NCBI GenBank assembly: GCA_022813625.1
Contig: JAKLMB010000020.1
Span: forward strand, 310,001 to 374,000
Length of the DNA: 64,000 nt
Reading direction: 5' to 3'
From: Aaosphaeria pasadenensis
Lineage: Eukaryota > Ascomycota > Dothideomycetes > Pleosporales
Below are positions 56,862 to 64,000 of this stretch, one piece after another. The translations under genes were made by a program, and so were the position numbers. Each line of letters opens with the position of its first letter. Positions within the stretch are counted from its first letter, which is position 1. The notes beneath the pieces are model-generated. The model was not told the origin of the DNA, did not search any database, and worked only from the letters and a program-made list of their open reading frames with translations.

Positions 56862-57956
56862 ATGCAAAGTGATCAAACAGTAATACAGCCTCGCACAATG
56901 GAAGAGGTTACAATCCCACAGGCGCTTCAGAAAGGAGATACTATTGCATTTGTGTCGCCCTCAGGAAGACTCAATGACGTCTGGCCATCCGCTCTCGAGC
57001 GCGCAACAAAATATATTGAAACGCTTGGTTTCCGCGTGGAAGTAATCTTCACCAGCACTCTCGCAGAAGGCTACGTCGAGCAGATCGAACAACGCTGCAA
57101 CGAGCTACACCAAGCATTCAGCAGTCCGCACATCAAAGCCATAATTTGCACCTCAGGCGGCAATACTTCCAGCGAACTACTGCAGCACCTAGATTATGAC
57201 CTGATCCGCGCCAATCCGAAGATCTTCTGCGGCTACTCCGACATCACCAATCTCCACGGCGCACTGTGTTCACAGGCTCAGTTAAGGACCTTCTACGGCC
57301 CAACCGCATTACTGGAATTGGCAGAGTTCCCAAAACCTATAGACTTCACGACTTCCCATTTCCTCCACGTCCTCTCCGCCAGCGCCAACACTCCCATCGG
57401 CGCATTTCCGCGCTCCGAGCAATGGGCTCCAGAGCTTTCAGCCTTCATAACAGGCGCAGACAAGGCGGCTGAGATCCCGCGAAGTCTCATTGCATCACCG
57501 GCTTGGAAATGGTTCCGCGAGGGTAGTGCGACGGGGCCGATTTTAGGAGGCGTGTTGACGGCTTTTCTGAGTCTGGCTGGAAGCAAGTATTTCCCGCCGT
57601 TGAAGGGCGCGATTCTTTTGCTCGAGTCGTCGTTTGGTGCGGTTATGGGGTCGCCGGCACCGATACAGAAGACGCGGGAACAGCTTGTTCAATTGGCCAA
57701 TATGGGTGTGTTTGAGCAGGTGAAGGGCGTGGTGTTTGGGAGATTGGTAGGGGCTAATTTGGAAGGGGTGCAGGAGGAGTTCGAGAAGGTGCTGGGTGGA
57801 GTGCTTGATGTCGGCCGGTTTCAAGGGCCGGTGTTGCTGAATGTCGATGTTGGGCATACGGACCCCATCTTGACGATTCCGTTGGGGGGTCTGGTAAGGC
57901 TTGATTCAACCAAGGGGGAGTTCGTTGGATTGGAACCTGGTGTTGTCAGCAAATAG
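56862..57956 (+). CDS. S66-family serine peptidase (LD-carboxypeptidase-like)
   Basis: Intronless, 364 residues from the ATG at 56862 (a second ATG at 56898 would give MEEVTIPQALQKGD). The fold's landmarks are in order: GDTIAFVSPSGRLND, IKAIICTSGGNTSSELL, then FCGYSDITNLHGAL with the nucleophile Ser, GPILGGVLTAFLSLAGS, GAILLLESS with the catalytic Glu, GVVFGRLVGAN, and LNVDVGHTDPILTIPLGG with the catalytic His. This Ser-Glu-His triad arrangement defines family S66, whose bacterial members trim murein tetrapeptides or give immunity to microcin C. There is no signal peptide, so it should be cytosolic. What a fungus cleaves with it is not known from sequence. Absence of introns and the mainly bacterial family suggest an old acquisition from bacteria. 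Confidence 0.88.
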   Translation: MQSDQTVIQPRTMEEVTIPQALQKGDTIAFVSPSGRLNDVWPSALERATKYIETLGFRVEVIFTSTLAEGYVEQIEQRCNELHQAFSSPHIKAIICTSGGNTSSELLQHLDYDLIRANPKIFCGYSDITNLHGALCSQAQLRTFYGPTALLELAEFPKPIDFTTSHFLHVLSASANTPIGAFPRSEQWAPELSAFITGADKAAEIPRSLIASPAWKWFREGSATGPILGGVLTAFLSLAGSKYFPPLKGAILLLESSFGAVMGSPAPIQKTREQLVQLANMGVFEQVKGVVFGRLVGANLEGVQEEFEKVLGGVLDVGRFQGPVLLNVDVGHTDPILTIPLGGLVRLDSTKGEFVGLEPGVVSK

Positions 57957-58361
57957 GTCTTTGACGAGTATACGACGGCCGCTACGCCCTTATAAGAGAT
58001 AGAAGCATTGTCGGTAGCAGGATCTTGAAGCCACTCACAAAGTGTTCTTCCACGGCCTAGGGCAAATGGTCACACAGATTCACATGGCTACCAGCTGGCC
58101 AACAACAATCGATGACGTAGTTTCACGGTATAAGATGTACTAGAGTCGCATGGGAAAGTTTGGAAGCAAGGAATACAGTATCACGTGCACTGGATCGGAT
58201 ACCAAAGATCTATTAATATTCCAAGTCGCCTCCATGGTTGTCTATTTAACTTTTATGACGATAATCAACGTCTTATTCCATCATTTCACTCCTATTACCA
58301 GAGTGAACTATGAATGGGTTATGAACCGATCAAGCGAAGATATTGGGACATATGACTCCTT
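57957..58361. other. Intergenic, convergent 3' sides
   Basis: This 405-bp stretch holds two 3' UTRs. Nothing else was recognised. Confidence 0.45.
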
Positions 58362-61359
58362 TTACAGAGTCCATAGTCCACTCCTTCGCTTGCCCATCGG
58401 GTAGACGACCAGCGCTGACATGAACAGGCCGACGGTGATTCCTATTGCTATTTGGATCATACTGGCTGCGACGTTGAAAACCTTATCATCATATGTATTA
58501 GCGACGACGGGGGGGAATGTGGACGAGAGGAGGGCACTTACGATTCCATTCAGGGCGGTCGTGTCGGCAGGCTGTAGAGGATATTAGCAGAAGTCGGGGG
58601 AGGTCATCAAGAACGCCATGAGCGGTGTGTGAGTGTGGGTTTGGGCCTATTTACACACGTCTTGACTACAGAGACGTGGAGGGAGACATAGGCTTGGGGG
58701 GAAAGCTTCGTAGAAGCGCCGCGAACATGACGGACGAAATGACTCCATGCGTCTTGAAGCTTTCGATACGACAGGTCGGGCAAAGGGGTCGTCTAGAGGT
58801 CGAACGCCCTGTTACATATAGTTTTACATGGTCTGATGCTGCGAATCATCGTGTTCGCTGTGGTATGGTGAATCTTCACTTTGTTCAATGTACTTACTGT
58901 TCCCGAAGGATCCGTGAGGAGGGTCGCGGTCTGCAATCCGCTGGTGATGGCGCCGCTCGAGGCGAGGGAGCCGGGGACTTGGACGTAGACGGCTGGGAGG
59001 AGGACGGCGGCTGCGACGCCGTGGCGGAGTCGGCTGTACAGGTTTGCGAGCACGCCGACGGCGAAGGCGCCGAATGTGTAGGCGATGGGTGCAGAGGCGG
59101 AGAAGCGCTTTGAGCTGAAGAAGTTTACGGTGTAGCCGGCTGTTGCGATTACTGTGTGTACTGAAGGTTAGAATAGGTGGTAGACAGAGAGGCGACGGGG
59201 AAAGTAAGGACTTACGGATCATGACCGGCATTTGCTTCAATTTGGCCTGTACTGTGAAGGTGACGAAGAAGATGTAGAGAGGAACGAAAAGGAAGTTCCA
59301 ATATGGGCTTAGGGGAGCAGAGCATTCTGTCTGCATAGTAGCGTTTTTGTCCTGACAATGGGTTAGCTTTTAGCTTAACTTATATTTTTGGTTTAACGCA
59401 CGATGGCACCGTAAAGTGCTGTTCCGACTGTGATACCGTATCCTAAAAAGAGTGAGTAGATGATGGCGAAGACCATACGAATAGATCCAGGCACTATTGC
59501 CTTGGATTGCAGCTCGAGAGAAGAGGATAGAACAAGCCATCCGGGAAGAATCATCGCAATGCCACTCTGTGTCAAGGCAGAAAAGCAGAAAAGATTGCCG
59601 CCTCGCAGACTTGCGAGTGCACGAGAAATGAAAGTTATCAAGATAGCAGCGCTGACCTCGAAGACGGTGCTATAGGTTTTCGAAAGGGGCGCGATGTAGA
59701 GCTGCAGAACGCCCAGGAGGGTGCCGAGACAGAAGATCACCGGCATGTCGATGAAGCGCGCCTTAAAGAACACGGAGACTGCTGTACTTGCAAGACCGTA
59801 CATCAACACACAAAGCCAAGTTGGGTAGCTATCTTTGGCGTTGATGATGGTGTCGAGCCTCGTCAGAGACTCCTCCAAGCTGATCACATCGTGTAGCACC
59901 TCCTTGTAGATTTGATGGATATCCTTCAGTTTGCCCAAGTTAACGCCTTGGACTGTCCGCACGATCTTGACCTCAGTCGTATGAGTGAGGACATCGCCGA
60001 AGGAAATAATCATGCAGCCTGGGATGTAAAGAAACTGGCTGTCTATTTCCAAAACTTTCGCCGCCATGGTCAAATACTCTTCCAAGCGGTGAGTGGGTGC
60101 GCCGAACAGCATGAGTGCTTTACACATCTTTATCAGATATTTCTGACGCTGAAGGATATCGGCGACGTGGACCGTAATCTTAGCCTCATGTTCCTGGGAG
60201 AGGCCTACCATGGACATGAAGCGACCACTCGAGTTCCTCTTGTGCTTGCGTTTTCTCATTTCAGGCGTACCTGTTGGTGCAGGTTTACTGTCGTTGGGGT
60301 TTGCAAGTTTCGTTGACGCTCCAATCAGTCGAGCAAGAGTCTCTTGGGATTGAACATCCTTCTCTGGTTGGTCGTACCACTTCTTGCGGCGTCCCCCTTG
60401 CGGTGTTCCTGGTGTCCTGGGAGTTCCGGGGGTTTCGGGCGTCTCCACTTTATATGATTGAGTGGGATCATACGCAGGAGTCCTGTACGCTTGTAAAATA
60501 TGATAGAACACTCCACCCCTGGGATTCCCAGAAGCAGTATATCCATCTTCGAGGAGATCATTCTCTGAGGAGTTCGCCGCAGCTACGTCTTGTCAGTCAT
60601 GAAATCTAGCGATTTACAGAACTCAATGCTCGCCTGCACTTCGAAACAGGCGCCATAGGCAACCAGAGCAAACTTGAGAACTAGATAAAGAGACAAAGAC
60701 TTACCCTCTGCCGCAGTGGATTTGTTGTGTAGGATTTGTGTGTGAGCGCGGAGCAAATTTGCTGCCTCGGCATTGAACCCCCCTTGTGGTTCTCCTTCTT
60801 TCTGCTGACCTGCTTCCAAATCCTGAAGTCGAGTGTAGTCGCTCGTATAACCGCGCTCCGCGAAGTCCGGATCTGTGAATGCCTCCGACCCAGATGACCA
60901 CCGCCTCGTTGCGTCTTGTGATTGTGCGTGGGTAGTTGTAGATTCATTCCACGCCTCGATAGCCATTGCCTGGGCGCGCCGAGCAGCATCTGCAGCCGAC
61001 TTGGCTTTCTCTGCGCTCATAGACTCGTCTGAGAAAGCCTCAGAGACCACTGAGCTCGACGAGTTGGGGTTTCTGGACAACACAGGCCTTGGTTTCTTCA
61101 GCCCTGGCGGGGAGCGCTGTTGTTCCGGAGCTGCTGCAGCGGGTCGTTCGGTGGAAGATGGTGGTGGTGCTGCCGCTGCACGACTATCGAATCGGACTCT
61201 AGGTCTACCGTGTCTTTCGGGGGATACTGGGGTTGCGCTTCGTTGGTGATCGGGAGTGTTCGTGGCGGTGTTTTGTGCATCTGTTTCGAACTGAGGAGGC
61301 CAATCTTCGAGTTCGTGGGAGGAGGGTCCCGGATCGATGGGTTCAGTTGGGTGTGACAT
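58362..61359 (-). CDS. PRM10/ThrE-like multi-pass membrane protein
   Basis: Six exons: 60705-61359, 59402-60582, 59216-59351, 58898-59151, 58542-58571 and 58362-58481, with introns of 122, 50, 64, 326 and 60 bp; 791 residues. The first 370 residues are hydrophilic, with a Thr-Pro run (TPETPGTPRTPGTP). The ThrE/DUF1212 domain begins near VHVADILQRQKYLIKMCKALMLFGAPTHRLEEYL, with QFLYIPGCMIISFGD. About ten membrane segments follow, including ITFISRALASLRGGNLFCFSAL and the C-terminal ThrE_2-like half (LIATAGYTVNFFSSKRF; MIQIAIGITVGLFMSALVVYPMGKRRSGL). The layout matches yeast Prm10, a pheromone-regulated membrane protein of unknown role; bacterial relatives export threonine or serine. The 30-nt fifth exon and the 326-bp intron before it are the least certain part. 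Confidence 0.9.
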
Positions 61360-63471
61360 TATGGTATGCTGAAAAGAACAAAAGTATGCTGAAGGTTGAG
61401 AATTAGTATTTTAAGATGTTACATAACTACTAAATGTATTGCGAGTGTGAATTGTGAGATTGACTAACCTGTATGCTAAAAAGTAAGGTACGAAAATTTA
61501 TTTTACATCGCCACAGGCGGATAGTTGCGGAATCTGAATTGAGAGGATTGAAGAGGGGAATCCGAGGGGATGTTAATGCGATTTTATTAGGAATTATGGG
61601 GATCAGGTATGTGTTACAACGGAGCCCACTTCGGTATATGTATGTACCCTTGCCAGGCATGCCAGGAACAGTGTATGTAGAAAAAAATAGACGGCCTCGG
61701 CGAAAACGCGACGAAGGTCGAAAATGAGGTCAGAGGGCCAAAGTGGGAAAAAAGGTCCAGACCCAAGTGACGAATCAGAATAGTGGAAAGATGAAGATTT
61801 CCTATTACGTGTATTGTGGATCCAAACTACGGGGAAGGTTTCGAAGGGTCTTGCGGGAGACGGGACTGTGGAAGAAGTTAGAACATCCCTCCCCCTTGCG
61901 TCGAGTAATGGTACCTGCTATTAGTCAATTGGTACGTACCTGTTCCTAGAATATTGTGTCTGGATTCTCTAGATTCATGATTGATGATTACCACCTTGAA
62001 CAAATTTCAATAGCGGTGGTATGTTGTGACCTTTCTCTCTGTCTCGAGTCTCGCTGGCTGGGTCTGGTGAGTTACCCGAGATCGGCCCTTCAAGGTCGGG
62101 TCCCCTTCCGCTATGACACCAAAGGTATTTCTGTTACTCACGAGGTTCGGACCATTGTAAGAATAGTAACTACTTACCGAACAAACACAAAGTGCTCTCT
62201 CGTCCACACGCTCGTACACATGCACATATGCGTCACTCTGACCCACTCTCAACATGTACCCCAAGCACGGTGACCACGTAAGATGTTAACAGATTCAAGG
62301 GGTTCCCCATTCTGTGCTCAATATTCTTCCCCTTTCCCCGCTTTGCAAATCCTTAGCTGATTCTATGGTTTCTTGTACTGCATACTCTGTGTTTCCATAG
62401 CCGTGAGCAACTGGGAATCAACATTGGAAGATCTCTATTACTGGATCAGATTTTTTAATTTTCGAAAAGCATTGCCCCCGATGAAATGCTGATGGTAAAT
62501 GTACACAGGCTTGACCTTCGTTTAACAGTGTGCCTGATGCAGTAAGTGGTACGCAACTGATACACCTAACCGGCTCGTCCTTGGTATATCACGATGTCTA
62601 CTGATATCCGGCACTCCCGAAGGTGCATCGTAATATGACGATCGAATTATCCAATGCGACTCTCAGAAAGCAAATTTGAAAGCATTTCTTCCCCGTCCCT
62701 AATGGTCATCTATTCAAAATGAAACGCATTTTCTTCCTCTCGTCAGGTATCAAAACTCGAATCCCAAGCTCCTTTCAAGCACGTGGGACCGGAACATCCG
62801 TGATGCACTATCGATATCCCAAAGCTAGAATTGCGCTTTGAGCATCGCATAATCCGCCCTCCGGCCGGCCCGAGAGTCACGAGCGTCTAGTTGCGATCTC
62901 GTGAGTTTTCCGACTATAAATGAAGTGGCAATCCCACCCCGGGTTCGTGCGCGCATCGTTCTAGATCTTTCCTTGGTGGATACTCGTCCCCAAGAGTAGA
63001 AATGCAGTCCTGGAAAGTATCGTGCCTTGACTCTTCCCTATGTTTAGGGCTTCGGTATGTGTGGATTCGACTGTGGATCCGAGAGTGGATTATGCTACTT
63101 TGAAGCGTGCGACGTTTCGTTTCCACCATTTGCGATGGTCCACAGGTCATTGGGGGATACGTTTTCCACGCACAACAATAAATAAGGGGTATGTACTCCG
63201 TATTCCGTATATGTCTGCGGATACGCTCATAAATGCCAAAGAACTCTCATACTTGCATAGCACCTGCCATATTGCAGCGACAGACGATTAATTTTTTTTA
63301 TCCTGCATGACAGATTTCCCTCATCAAAACAGAAAGAGAAACACATTCAAATGGATTTCAAGATGGAAGGATATAGAGTCGACATAATATCGACGTATCG
63401 GCCACAATAGATCTCATTCATTTATAGTAGAAATTTTTCTTGAACAAAGGCTCACATTCCTAGACAAAAAC
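61360..63471. other. Intergenic, 2.1 kb
   Basis: Upstream of the PRM10-like gene and downstream of the aldo-keto reductase, both on the minus strand. Open frames here are short and without domains. No tRNA, repeat array or mobile element was seen. Confidence 0.45.
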
Positions 63472-64000
63472 TTAATCTTGGCTCACGGTAGGGTCCCAGG
63501 CACAAGGTTCATATACCCCGGTATGTAGTTGCTTCATCTCCTCATCGGAAAGTTCGAAGTCATAGATTTGAGCATTTTCCTCGATGCGTGATTTGGTAAC
63601 CGACTTGGGGAGAATGACGAAACCCTTCCACTTTTGTTAGTATGCGATTGAAGCTATGTCGTGCAAATGAACAACTCACCTTTTGCAAACCCCACCGTAG
63701 CAAGATCTGAGCGGTAGTCTTCCCATACTTCTTCGCCAGCGGCAGTAACAAAGGATCTTCGCTCTTGGTCGCTCGTACCAGCGGACAGTATGCCTCCAGT
63801 ATGACACCCCGCTTGTTGCACCACTCCACAATATCATCCCTAGCGAGCCAAGGGTGCAACTCGACTTGGTTCACGCTCAGCACGCCTCCCTTTCCCTCTC
63901 CCTCTTTCTCATCCGTTGACTTGATCCACGCCTCCAGCTCATCGAGATGATGAACACCATAATTCGAGACACCAATGGATCGGATCTTCCCCGCCTCAAC
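63472..64000 (-). CDS. Aldo-keto reductase, C-terminal part (5' end outside window)
   Basis: Two exons visible: 63680-64000 (open at the right edge) and 63472-63624, joined by a 55-bp intron (GTGAGT...GGAAG). The 157 visible residues match the second half of an aldo-keto reductase: KIRSIGVSNYGVHHLDEL, LSVNQVELHPWLARDDIVEWC, GVILEAYCPL, KYGKTTAQILLRWGLQKGFVILPKSV (the last part is formed across the splice) and SRIEENAQIYDFELSDEEM. The IPKS/RI-x-EN block is the NADPH-binding end of the (beta/alpha)8 barrel. These enzymes reduce aldehydes and ketones with NADPH in the cytosol. The catalytic Asp, Tyr, Lys and His lie outside the window, so activity cannot be judged. Confidence 0.92.

Overview
The window is nuclear DNA of a filamentous ascomycete (Pezizomycotina). 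The evidence is short GT-AG introns (mostly 47-75 bp, with CTAAC/CTAAT-like branch sites), Zn2Cys6 regulators with fungal-type middle domains, a fungalysin, a GPI-type GH76 protein, Dal5-like transporters and a PRM10-like membrane protein. A species cannot be named from sequence reading alone. All exon structures below were assembled by eye from reading frame, splice motifs and family conservation. No transposon, CRISPR array, rRNA or convincing tRNA was found.

Region 1 (1-9942) is housekeeping. It holds the C-terminus of an unrecognised protein, the small secretory-pathway protein KSH1 (three coding exons, the first being only the ATG), TAF13 of TFIID, and a head-to-head pair of translation/ribosome genes (eIF3f and UTP25) sharing a 257-bp promoter.

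Region 2 (9943-18624) has a Zn2Cys6 regulator preceded by a striking array of TGACTC sites, an unrecognised type II membrane protein, and a ZIP-family zinc/iron transporter with a His-rich loop.

Region 3 (19211-32784) is a carbohydrate-use region. A GH95 alpha-fucosidase, an IAH1-like SGNH esterase and a GH1 beta-glucosidase lie in a row on the minus strand, none with an evident signal peptide. A sugar porter is transcribed divergently from the GH95 gene. This layout suggests uptake of a decorated oligosaccharide followed by cleavage inside the cell. A GH76-like cell-wall protein (apparently without its catalytic Asp pair) and a second sugar porter follow.

Region 4 (32785-38129) is a 5.3-kb stretch in which no gene could be supported.

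Region 5 (38130-52631) holds two anion:cation-symporter-type MFS transporters, an F-box protein, a Zn2Cys6 regulator divergent from one transporter, a fumarylacetoacetate-hydrolase-family enzyme ending 20 bp from the regulator, a secreted CHRD-domain protein and an aldehyde dehydrogenase. Transporter, regulator, FAH enzyme and ALDH together look like a small organic-acid or aromatic catabolic cluster.

Region 6 (53174-64000) has a secreted M36 metalloprotease (fungalysin), an S66 LD-carboxypeptidase-like serine peptidase of a family typical of bacteria, a PRM10/ThrE-like membrane protein, and the C-terminal part of an aldo-keto reductase that runs off the window.
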